64,000 nucleotides of DNA from Arbacia lixula (Eukaryota > Echinodermata > Echinoidea > Arbacioida > Arbaciidae): the NCBI GenBank assembly GCA_963669155.1, contig OZ022579.1, forward strand, positions 21,306,571-21,370,570, given 5' to 3'. The translations under genes were made by a program, and so were the position numbers. Positions within the stretch are counted from its first letter, which is position 1. Each line of letters starts with the position of its first letter. The notes beneath the pieces were generated by a model that saw only the letters and a program-made list of their open reading frames with translations, made no database searches and was not told the DNA's origin. Positions 1-62,118 of the stretch are shown piece by piece.

Positions 1-248
1 TTTCAAAGCAAATTACATATATCTCTGCATCTGCTCATTTCTCAATATTTACGGTGGAAATGAATCGATAACGATGTTCATCAACCCTCCATGTCATCTC
101 TATATATTGCTTTTCCTCTCCAAGTTTCTTCCCTTATTGCTAGTGTGAATATGTTCCCTTCATGCCCCTTTCTGCTATATTACTTATTTTATGTGAAAAC
201 TATTCATTGGAATCAATGTTTTAACTATTTTTTTTCTTTTGCTGTCAG
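1..248 (+). other. Partial intron at left edge
   Basis: Non-coding sequence upstream of the first visible EGF exon. It ends in a T-rich tract and the acceptor TGTCAG at 243-248. No exon or repeat was recognised. The first visible exon begins with two bases that complete a codon, so at least one earlier coding exon lies outside the window. Confidence 0.7.
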
Positions 249-51200
<50,952 letters not shown>

Positions 51201-51590
51201 CACCAGCCTTGCCTCAGATAACCATAGACTGAATAGGGAATCTGTCTGAATGAATGAGCAGGCCTGCAGTAGATCTACCATCATGGAAATAAACTTCATG
51301 AAAGCTGTGTTGGCATAAACAAATTAAATTGATAACAAACTCCTCAAAAAGAAGCATGTAAATGATAATTAGTAAATTGCATTTTCTTTTAATACAAAAT
51401 TTGATATGTGCCTGATGAGTGATGCTATATCTTGTGATTTGAACATGTGACTTATTGATTAAAAATATACACATAACTATTCAATGTTTTCTGTTATTTT
51501 AGAAAAATATACGAGACAGGAGATTCCGATACGAGATGGATTAAATGAAGTATTCAATACTCAATAAAGAGATATAAAAAATATCAGATA
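51201..51590 (+). other. Probable 3' UTR
   Basis: AT-rich sequence after the stop codon. An AATAAA polyadenylation signal lies at 51563-51568. Another AATAAA is at 53571-53576, so a longer 3' UTR that includes the foldback element below cannot be excluded. Confidence 0.5.
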
Positions 51591-51783
51591 TTCATTTATA
51601 ACTTTTATGGTACAAATAAGAGATATATTATCAGAGATATTCATTTTGGAGTCTGATCTGTATGTCATATGTACTTAATTATTAGTAATTGTTATTGATT
51701 CAACTCACTGATTATGATCAAACAAAATTTTGACTGCATTGTTGTACTTCATTTGTATATGTACTTCATATTCTCTCATTTGT

Positions 51784-52429
51784 AATTAAAGTGCCCCTTG
51801 TCATCAAAATGTATGTTGACTTCTGTTGATGCAACTTAACATGTATATAACAAAATCACTAACTGTTCAATGGAAATATGTGTCCTATATTTTAAAATTA
51901 TTTTTCTATATTTTTTCTTAGCACTGATAAGCCCCGCCTCCAAAATGTCCTCCAACTCAAGATTCCCCCCATGACATCATCAAAGGTAGAAATTAGCAGG
52001 ATAATAGACATAATTTATGCACAAACTAAACATTGCAATGACTACCTGCAAGTGCTTATAATAACATCACATAGCTAGCACACTTCTGACATAAGGAAAC
52101 GATTATACCCACATGAAAGGTTGTTAGATGGTATAGTGTGAAGACATGTGATGCCCCTGTGGACAGGTGCAGGTAGTCATTGCAATGTTCAATATGTGCA
52201 TGAATTATGCTTATCATCCTGCTAATTTCTACCTTTCATGATGTCTCAGAGGGAATCTTGAGTTGGAGGATATTTGGAGGCGGGGCTTATCAATGCTGAG
52301 AAATAATAAAGAAAAATTATTTTAAAATATAGGACACATATTTCCATTGAACAGTTAGTGATTTTGATGCACATACATGTTGCATCAACAGAAGTCGATA
52401 TACATTTTGATGACAGGAGACCTTTAAAT
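51784..52429. mobile_element. Foldback element with arms of about 265 bp
   Basis: The left arm 51784-52050 and right arm 52169-52429 are imperfect reverse complements along their full length. Shared inverted words include TCATCAAAATGTAT, AAGCCCCGCCTCCAAA and AACATTGCAATGACTACCTG. The loop is about 118 bp. There is no coding capacity. It lies just past the first polyadenylation signal of the EGF gene. Confidence 0.8.
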
Positions 52430-53640
52430 CATATGTATGGCTTAGTGTTTGGTGCAAAGAAGGCAGTATATTTTTTAAAAATGCAAAACAATTGTATTTG
52501 TTCTCTTCATTCCATGGAATTTTATATTTTAAGTGTTATTTGTATTTGCATGTGTCTGTAAATATCTAAAGAAATTTTTTGTATTATGGCTAGCATATTT
52601 TGTGCCTTTTGATTACAGTATATCAATGTACCTCGAATTGTTTTCCTTTTTGTTTTTTGTATTCTGTTTTTTAAAGTAATACAATTAAGTTATGGATCTT
52701 GCTTTCAACTTTGTGTACCTAATAATTTGTATATCTACTGTAAATGTATTTATTCAGTCTGTTTCTTTGTTCTCATTTACAACAGAAATATATATTTTGA
52801 AATACAGTGTGATAGCCATTTCAATGTTTGTGGTGTAAATGTGAAATCTGTCTTATTAATTTTCTTATTGTATTTAAAACTTTTCAATTACTTTTCTTAC
52901 TTTTTTAACAATTTATTCTTACGCAAAATTATAATGTGAGCGTGTGTTTATTGATTTGTAGACATTTTATTTACTAAGCGCTAATCATCTTGTATGAATA
53001 TGGAGTACCTTATGAAACACATGGTACTGTATTATGGTGGTAGGAATAGTGATGTGTGTAATTGAACTTACCACTGCATGTGTTACTAAAAACTTTCTAC
53101 TTCACATTCCTCTTGTTGGGCTTAATATCCTCAAATGTATGAAACACAACATGTATTTTAATTGTTCAGACCATTCAAGTTTATATCATTTTAACTTGAT
53201 GTTGTTGTTTAAACTATATGAAATTGCATCATGTTAGGTAATATGCTTACATCGGTAGACACAACATAATCCAAATTTTCATCAATTATCTACTTATTTC
53301 ATTACCACACCAGCTTTCTGGTAATTTACTTCAGCGATACTTTTCTTTTTAAGATTCAATGTGTATGTCAAGTGCTGTTGGTGCTATACTTTCAAATAAT
53401 AGTCATAATCGGGCAATACTAAAGGGTACATTACGAGAAAGTGTCACTGGGAACAATTTTTATAGAGGGGGATAGCGTTGAATCGTGTTCATCTAGTCAG
53501 ATAAAATATATCATCTATAATTAAGACTGTGCATTGTATTTTCTATATTTTTATACATATATGCATATTTAATAAATGATCTGTACCTTATTTGTCGTCT
53601 GAAATGTTTGCCTTTCTTCATAGACATGTAAGCCTACAAG
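52430..53640. other. AT-rich intergenic or distal 3' UTR
   Basis: No coding exon, RNA gene or repeat family was recognised. Short open frames here lack splice signals or motifs. AATAAA occurs at 53571. Confidence 0.5.
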
Positions 53641-53642
53641 TA

Positions 53643-54060
53643 ATGCCTCGGTCACATTCACCAGCCGGTGGCAGGACATCAGGGGTAATCGGGGTAGCCG
53701 GTGGGGTGACCAATTATTTTAACATCGGTCCTCACCAGCCAAATAATCCTTAACACATTGCAGACACAAAGGCCATCGTGCGGAGGCTGTCCATACACCC
53801 GCCGATGATCGTACGGCGTCTGTCTCAAAAGATTTTTTGTGAGAAGCGAGTGGTGATGATAATTCAGCGATTAACGGCCGGGCATCGACTGGACATCTGA
53901 CATTAATCCCCGAGTATACGGTGCTCATGCAATAGCCGGACGATGAACCGGACATCGTACGATTATTGGTAGAGTATCCTACGGATATCGTACGATGCCT
54001 GGGCAATTGTTGGCTGGTGTACTAGCCGATGGCCATTTTTTCGGTCAATAGGTATATAAT
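53643..54060. repeat. GC-rich island with CATCGTACGAT words
   Basis: Much more GC- and CpG-rich than its surroundings. ATCGTACGAT-type palindromic words occur near 53807, 53956 and 53988, and GGCCGG/CCGG words are frequent. It is bounded by CACATTCACCAGCCGGTGG on the left and GGCTGGTGTACTAGCCGATG on the right, partly inverted. It may be a MITE; the family is not assigned. Confidence 0.4.
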
Positions 54061-54084
54061 GGCCGCCCTACCTTGAATGGTCAA

Positions 54085-54475
54085 TTCAATGATGGTGAGG
54101 TACGTTGGTTGTGGTAATGATAGTGGTTGTGGTGATGGTGATGGTGATAGTGATTGTGATGTTGATGGTGATTGTGGTGGTAATAGTGGTGATGGGGTGG
54201 TTGTGCTGATCATAGTGGTAATGTTGGTGGTTGTGTGATGATCACCATACCCACCACCAGGTGGGTATGGTGATGATAGTAGTAATGAATGGTGGTGCTG
54301 ATGGGTGATGATTGTGGTGGTGGTGGTGGTAAGGGTGAGGTTGGTTGTGGTGGTGGTGGTGATTGTGGTAGTGATATATGGTGGGGGTGGTTGTGGTGGT
54401 GATGGTGGTTGTGGGAGTGATAGCGGTGATGGTGGTGGTACTGATGGTGATTGTGGTGGTGATGATAATTGTCAC
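54085..54475. repeat. GGTGGTGAT-type minisatellite
   Basis: Continuous degenerate repeats of TGGTGG, TGATGG and TTGTGG. Long open frames on the minus strand here (His/Pro/Thr-rich) are by-products of this low-complexity tract. Confidence 0.9.
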
Positions 54476-54499
54476 AAGTAGAGGTTAAAATTGCCACTT

Positions 54500-56980
54500 A
54501 TCTCATTTTTAGCGTTGCATGCTTTCTTTTCTATCGCGAGAGTGAGTGAAAAATTGCTATGTATGACATGAGTTTTACTGATGCGATCACCTAGAATTCT
54601 TGCTCTTTTAAATGGGCTTTTGTTATACCGCTCGATGACAGAAGGGTATGTAAATGATAGTATATGTCCGTAGAATGTTGGATCTTTCAAATGGACTTTT
54701 GTTATACCGGTCAATTCTTGTGTGTTTTATGTCGGGTCATCAAAAATGAATACTGGTCAAATTTTCACATTCTGTTAGAGACCAAATTGCAAACAAATGG
54801 GGAAAGGTGAGGTGGTACTCCGTCATGGAGTAACCATTTTACAATTGTTATTTTACTAAAGAGGGTATTAGCTACTGGATTGATACATTAAATGATACAA
54901 ACAAGTGTCAAATAGATGAGAAATAGATGCCTCAATAAATTTTCCAAACTTGTCTTGAGGAATTTTATATTAATTTCTGACCATATAAAGGCTGCCAGGA
55001 TAGCAATCAGCTCTGAGTTGACTAGCAGCTTGTCTCGCCTGTCTCTCTTGCTCCTCCAGCCTCTCTGTTGGTAGTCTGGCGTTTGGTTTATAGACTGCAA
55101 TTTAAAGTGGCAATTGATCTTTAAATCTTTGTTTTCCCTCTTCTGTTTATTTTGAGGGCCGGTGGGGATTTCAGGGATCGTTGTACTCCTATATCGGGTG
55201 CTGTTGCTCATATAATTGACAAAAACACATTACTATATACTTCTCTGCCTTTTTTCTTTTCTTTCTTTCTTTTTCTACTGATCGTCCCAATCATTAATAA
55301 ATAGAGCAATTTGTCCTTATTGTTACTTTTCAGTTTATATCTCGTTATGTATGAAAGAAAATACTCTGCGTTGAATGATGAAGTAGTATAAGAGAGCCTT
55401 ATTCTTTTATTTGTCTTTGTTTAGTGTCGTTGAAGTTTCTTCCAATATCAAATATTTTCCGACAGTTTGGGGAGGGCTGGTCGCAAGCGGGATGGGGAAA
55501 ATATTCGTATGGTGGAGGATCATGTCATAACCACACAATATCAAACCACACCATAACAAATATAGGCCTAGATGATAATATGAAAAGTACAGAAGAATTA
55601 AAGTATTAAAGTACAGAATAGTGTGCCCATACAGTTAGTGGACGTCTATAGCTTCATCAAATTACCCAAGAGCATTGATGCAATCGCAGATTAGAGTGGG
55701 TGGTGTGTGTGTGGGGGGTCCATTATTCTGTGCTAGGGTATTTTTGTTTCTTTACGTTTCTTTTCGTTTGCTTAAATCCTGAGTAGCAACATTTACCTTG
55801 ATTCTTGGATACGGGGAGAGCCTCTTGTGATCTGGATGTAGGCCAATGCTTTGATATGATCATGAAAGGGAATGAGTAGATGAAAAGAAAGATAAGGCAG
55901 GTGGATTTTCCATTCAGTATTTCATTTTCATTTTCGTGCACGTATACTACTGGTCGTACTGGAAAGGGAGTGTGTGTAATGTTTAATTTTCCAAACATTA
56001 CAGGAACCACAAGAACAACACTGGTATACATATTTATTCGAATTGGACATGAAGAACGCATTCCTTTGTAGTTGGCCTATCAGAAACAACTTTAAAACAT
56101 CTCAATTTATTATTGGTGATTTCAATTTTACTACATGATGCTAAATAACTAATAAAATTGTCCTTCAAAGTTTTTTAAAGGATTAAGATCATATTATAGT
56201 AAGGGATACCCGAGAATGAGTAAAAAAATATATAATGCTATTCCACTTACAGTAATTTCAGTTCCTATGTTCTGAGTGTAGTTCTGAAACGGTATTGATT
56301 TCTATAAACACGTTATTAAAACACAACATAATTCTAACAACTATATCAGTAGAGGTACATCACCTTTTAAGAACTTTCATTGTGTAAACGTTTATTTATC
56401 ATTCGAAAATTAATGTAAATTAGTGTACATACCGTAGGCCTATATCATTGGCAGGATTGCTTTTAAGGGGTACCCATCAAATATCCTGGTGTCTATTTCA
56501 AATGTTCCTTCCAGTCAGGCGTATATTGTCACATGGTTCTCCACTAACATGACTTCCTTCATGGAGGGGGGAGGGGGGGGGGGTGGTGATGAACTACCAA
56601 CAATCGTGTATCATATTGTATAGTATGTTTTATAGACGTTATCTGTACTTCCCATTTTACATGCATAATACCGTTTCCTATCATACTATGCATGATAAGA
56701 GGAAGGTCAAGTTCGAGTAAACACGAGTTGATCACGTTGGACATTGTACTCTTCCACACGAACAGAGAGTATGTTTACATAATGAGTCCATAATTTCCAC
56801 CCACGGCTATACACATGTTTGTGCATTTAATCAAGATAAAGCAAGTAACATCCTCTTACTTTAATCTGAAGTGATCTATTCTAATTATAGTTTGTAGTTA
56901 TGGCTTAATTTGCCTAATACAATACAACAATCATTAACAAGATGACAAATTGAATATGACGGTTGCTAACCCTGATTCCA
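54500..56980. other. Intergenic, no gene recognised
   Basis: Holds one pair of imperfect direct repeats (TTTTGTTATACCG at about 54618 and 54689, each preceded by CTTTYAAATGG), a T/C-rich tract near 55245-55275 and a poly-G tract near 56564-56583. No conserved coding motif was seen. Confidence 0.45.
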
Positions 56981-56987
56981 GTGGCGG

Positions 56988-57140
56988 ATCCAGAGGTGGG
57001 CCCAAGAGGCGTGCGCCTCCTATTTTTGAAGCAACACATATCGGTAATTTTGATTTGTGCCTATCAATGTCCTTCTTTTTAAAGTCTACATCCCCTCCCC
57101 CTCCCCTTCTCCCTCCTATATCCAATTCCTGTCTCCGCCG
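56988..57140. mobile_element. Possible CAGTGGCGGATCCAG-type MITE
   Basis: Starts CCAGTGGCGGATCCAGAGG, contains a CCCCTCCCC tract and ends near CCTGTCTCCGCCG. The opening resembles ends of non-autonomous hAT-like elements that begin CAGTGGCGG. The right end is only partly inverted (GGCGGAGACAGG), so this is tentative. It lies about 100 bp upstream of the proposed ECI1 start codon. Confidence 0.3.
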
Positions 57141-57245
57141 TTGGATGCAGCGGCCTCTGAACGCCTGGAGCGGCACGAACATATCAGTTGGCTCACACGA
57201 CCTAGTAGATTTGGTAGGAGTAAAGGCCATTACAGCAGTGTCATC

Positions 57246-57270
57246 ATGGCGAGTTTCCTTCGCTTTACCA
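57246..57270 (+). CDS. ECI1: ECI1 exon 1 (first coding exon, 25 bp)
   Basis: ATG in context TCATCATGG, reading MASFLRFT plus one base, followed by a perfect donor GTAAGT. Its phase (1) matches the two-base start of the next exon, giving Lys at the junction. The product is a plausible start of a mitochondrial presequence. It is proposed from sequence only; transcription start and 5' UTR are not defined. Confidence 0.6.
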
Positions 57271-60200
57271 GTAAGTAAATACAAAATAGGAAACTACGTT
57301 TATATCATGTATTTCCCCTGCTGGAGTTTAACTTAGAAACATATAATGAGCCGTTAGTTATCTTTTGATTAGTGTTATTCGAGTCGATCCGCAAGTGTCA
57401 AGATCACCTTGGCATTGAACTCGATGTCTAGCAGTCTAGTGTGAATCATGTTCAGAACGCTCGGTCTCCAGTCAGGAATTGACTACAACACTGGTTGATA
57501 ATGATGATCCATTTCAATAAATCACTCATCGAGACAATCACTAGCGTTATTCAGTAGTACTGTTCCAACAATATGCGTCGCTTAGACTACGCCTGTCTCG
57601 GTGTGGGGCAATGGGTCCCTTTTCCCTTAAGAATACCTCATACGAGGCAGATAATGCAGTGTACATGTTCATATCGCTTTATCTTCCGAGGGCAGGGTAT
57701 AGCAAAGCGCGCCCATATTTCATGGCCCATTCGAAAGCTTCGGTACTTTGTATTTCGACGGTATCTGAGGTCAATATCATGCAGTGTATCTAGCATGTCT
57801 AGCAACGCACGTCGTACATGCCGTATACATATTTCATGGTACGAAGTGTGATTCGCAAGTTTACTCATCACTATTTAAATGTGCTTCAATGACTACACTG
57901 TAAACAGTTTTGCCATGTTTACGGGACTAATTTCCTGGCAGTCGGGATGCCAGGAACGCCCGTTTTTTCACATCCTCATGCAGTTATTTCACAGTCAAAG
58001 GTAAATGTACAGGTTCCCGTTTTTGACCACCAGTTTCGAATTCCTGTTTTAGCCTCAATAAAATACAGGTTACCCTTTAAGGTGCTTTGTAAAGTGGAAG
58101 TCTTTTCTTGTATTTAACCAACAAAGAAAAGATACGAAAAAAAAATAATACTTCCTATCCTAGACTAGACTATTTTAAGATCTGATGAATTTCGTGATAA
58201 GAGGTATGCCGAAATGGACTTATCACTAAGATCATTCTACCAGCTCTGCATCTGTATCTTTCCCAATTGATAATTTTACTGGCTGTTCCATAAACAGATA
58301 AACGAAGGCCGCACAGAGAAACAAGGGAAGAATTATTGATCGATGAATAATCTTTAGACTGCTCATATGTTGGTAATGAGGACGACGGCTTAAAAAAATA
58401 ACCAAACTGCTAGTCTTAGTGCACACATTGTCGATATGTATTCTAGTATTATATATTATAGTTGTTGGTCTATGGTAAAAACCTAGGTACTTGCATGCCT
58501 GTTTGGACCGAATTTCTTTACCATGAATTCATGATACACTTGAATACTTTTGCACATTTCTTCATACTTGAAATATAACACTGGTAATAACATACATGTG
58601 ATAAGATTAGTATTCCCAAAAAACTAAATTGTTCTTCTCACTAGCCCTGTTCAATTCTTCTATTCTATCCCTTTCCCTATTCTCGCGCATTATGTTTTCT
58701 CGTGATGTGCTTTTTCTTTCTTGTATTTGTTTTTATATATATATAAATAACGTTTTGCTTGATTAACAATGCTTGTGTATGGAAAATTATGATTATGTTA
58801 TGCTACAAATGTTTAATACAATTTATAAGTTTATGCATTAAACATTCATATATTAATTTTACATATTGTAGTGTTGCCAAGCCATCTCTGGGGCCTTTTA
58901 ATTCACAAGCCCAGATTCTAAGATTGGCCCCTCCACATTCTCTTCGAAAATTTATCTCCTAATTTAGTTGAATGAATTTGTTATTTATGTTATTTGAAAT
59001 ATTTGCCCTCATTATGTCTATTGTTTGTTTATTTGAAAATGTGGAAATAAAATGAATACCCTTGCTGTATCCTTATCATTTAAGAAAGGTCTGCTTATTT
59101 AACAAGTTATGCTAGAACCATTTAACAGACTTTCTGTTTTATCAAAATTTAGTCTTAACTTGTTAGAGCACATCTATTTGTGAATACGTTTTAACTCAAT
59201 ACTTCAAGAACTTTCGATTCGAAGAACACATTTGTCAGAAAAGCAGATTACCGTGTCATCAGCAAAAAAGATAATACTACAGTTACTAACTTGAGCAACA
59301 ATGTCATCTATGGAAACAGTAAACAGTGATGGACATAGAATCGATCCCTGGAGAACACCATAATGAATATCTTCATGATCAGACCGAAGACAATTAAAGC
59401 ACGTCCCTACTTGATTATTGTCTAGGTAACTACGGAACCAAGCAAGGCTTTTGTATAGACACACCAATAGTTTTCATCTTGTGCAAAAGAATGTGAGGGT
59501 TGACTGTGTCGAACGCCTTTTCCATGTCAAAAAAGAGCTCCGGGGTATCATCCTTTGTTAGTGGCGCATATAGCCATTTATCTGTGACTGTGAGGAGAGA
59601 TGCAATGGTTGAGTGCTTTTCTCGAAACTGTGACTGAACTGGAGAGAAAAGAGTGTTCACTTCTAAAAGTAGGCAAGCTCTTGTTGAACGATGTTCTTAA
59701 TGATATTACAAAGGGAAGGGAGAATTGCCTGAAGTTTGAAAGATATGTTTTGGTACCGGATTCATTTAGAGGCCGGCATAATTTTAGCTTGCTTCCAATG
59801 CAATGGCAACACCTTCAAACAAAGAATTGTTAATGATATAGGTTAGCGAGGGGATGATATTAGAAACAGACAATTTAAGCATAGAAAGAGAAATACTATC
59901 AATACCAATATATTTTTTTTACAAAGTAATTTTAGGCATACACCCAGTAACAGTAGGTAAGTAACAGTAGGTAAGGATAGCGTGCTACATCCTGTAAATG
60001 AATGAAAAACAGGTCAGAAAAAATCTTAGAACCAGAAAGGATTTGAACCCTCTGGTTCCAAGATTCATTTTTCTGACTTGTTTTCATTCATATGCAGGAT
60101 GGAGCACGCCATCCCAGGATGGCGTGTATACCTAAAATTTCTTTGCAATACCCCAGAAAGCCCTTTCACTAAAATATATATTTCCTTGTTCAAACCTTGC

Positions 60201-61902
60201 AAAGCTTTGGAAACGTCGGCTTCTTGTACAGATTGGAAAGAGAAATATTGTTCCAGTTCATTTACATGTATATAATTACTTGAAGTGGAATTTTAGGAAT
60301 GTCGTAAGCTAAATCTGCCCCAATACTAGCAAAATGAGTGCTGTATTCATTAGCTTTAAATTTGTCTTAATTGGCATCATGGCCAGAATCAAAGCTTGAA
60401 GTACTTTTGGGTAAAACGGGTTTAAGGATTTTCCAAACTTTACCTTGATTATTTGCCGCATTTAGTTTCGTAGCATAAAAACTCAGTTTCCTTTTTCTGA
60501 CTTTAGACGTAATCAACTTCCTTGCATTAGTTTATTCTTTCTCTTTGAGGAGATTCTCTTTCTGTTTACAATAAGACCCAACTCAACTAAAATGACGCTT
60601 TCCTTTTATCCCAATGCCCTTTTTTTAAGAAACTATGCACCTCACTGATACATGCACTCCCCCCCCCCCCCCCCCCCCGCCTCCTCCGTCCTCTCGACAT
60701 TTCTCCCGAAAGTTTGTTTGCAAACTTTTCCTACTTCTTGCCGACTCAGACCATCCAAAAATTTCTCACACTCTGTTCCTCTATCTACAGAACCATTTTT
60801 CAACCACAGGGAAGCCATCGTGGCAGTTACAACACATTTGAAGAGAAAAGGTCTGGAAATTATTCCTGCTGCGGCTACGGTTCCATACAGGCTTAACAGT
60901 GGCGGCTCCAGTGTTAAAGTAGAAAAGGAAACAGGTAGGTACAGAGCCTTTATTGTTGCAACGCCGATTTCCATACCACTAAAATTATGAATAATCACAA
61001 TTTTTTTCACAATCTTTAAATTTTTGGGGTTTTTTTTCAATTTAATCTATGGTTTAAAAGTAAGGGGAAAAGGAAGTTAAACTTACGGGACCCGTAATTA
61101 CGCAATTACCCTTATGTCGTACCGTTTTCACGTTTCTCGTTTGATTTCAGGATCATGTAAAGTTGAAGGTTTAAAATAGTACTGTCTGAACAGGTGTAAT
61201 GATAATATTCAGCATTTAAAGCGCCTAATATGAAATGGTATCATCTATATAAGCGCCTTACAATATTATTACCCGCCATCGGATGCGTGGAATCTTTGTG
61301 ATACCTGTCCAATCCCAAGGGATCATTTAGTTTCATGGCAGCTAGGAAGAAAGGCGTATTTATTCCATTCCATTCCATTCCTACCATGCCTACCTGCCTA
61401 CCTGCCTACCATGCCCACTCAATAAGGGGTCGTGCTGCCATGATGATGGATTCATTCTAGTTTGATCAGGATACCTGGAAGGAATAATATCAAAATGAAA
61501 ATTCTTCTTGGTGAAATTAAATGGCATCGGGCCCCGTGATAATCATACAATACATCTGCCACGATAACGGTTCATGACAATTATTAATTCTATCTATTAT
61601 CGAAACACTTTTGCGCTCCAATTTTTTGTCTCCGGCTCCATCCTCGATCCAGGGTTTGCGTTGGTGACCATGAACCGTCCCCGTGTGAATTCATACAATA
61701 GAGAATTCCTCCTGGAGCTAACTGAAACTATCAAGGACTTGGAGGCCGATCCTAAGATGGAAGGTCTTATCCTGACTTCGGTAAATATTTGTTTCTTCAT
61801 CATGTTCATAGACATTAAAAAGCATACAGAAGAACGAAGCATAAATGTTGTCAACTAGTATAAAAGTATCTTTTTTTTCAAATGTTATTCTCTAACCCCC
61901 CC

Positions 61903-61945
<43 letters not shown>

Positions 61946-62074
61946 GGTCGTTCTTTCTCTTTCTGGCTAAAATTCTGTCTTTCTCTCCACCTATTATTCC
62001 ATTGCTTCCCTCTTTCTGTGTCTCCTCCCATTTTGTTTCTTACCGTTCCTTCAACCTCCCTCTCTCCAATTTTG

Positions 62075-62118
<44 letters not shown>

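Larger units (their letters stand above)
57271..60790 (+). other. ECI1 intron 1
   Basis: 3.5 kb. From 57271 to 59095 I see no exon or repeat that I can name; the 59095-60620 part is a broken LINE with SINE sequence inside. A poly-C tract (60660-60678) lies before the acceptor. Confidence 0.55.

Noticed and set aside
54210..54497. His/Pro-rich minus-strand open frames
   Set aside because: Direct translation of the GGTGGTGAT low-complexity tract.
60652..60990. Intronless start for ECI1 at 60652 (MHSPPPPPP)
   Set aside because: The N-terminus would be encoded by a poly-C microsatellite; the 57246 exon gives a better start context, splice phase and presequence.
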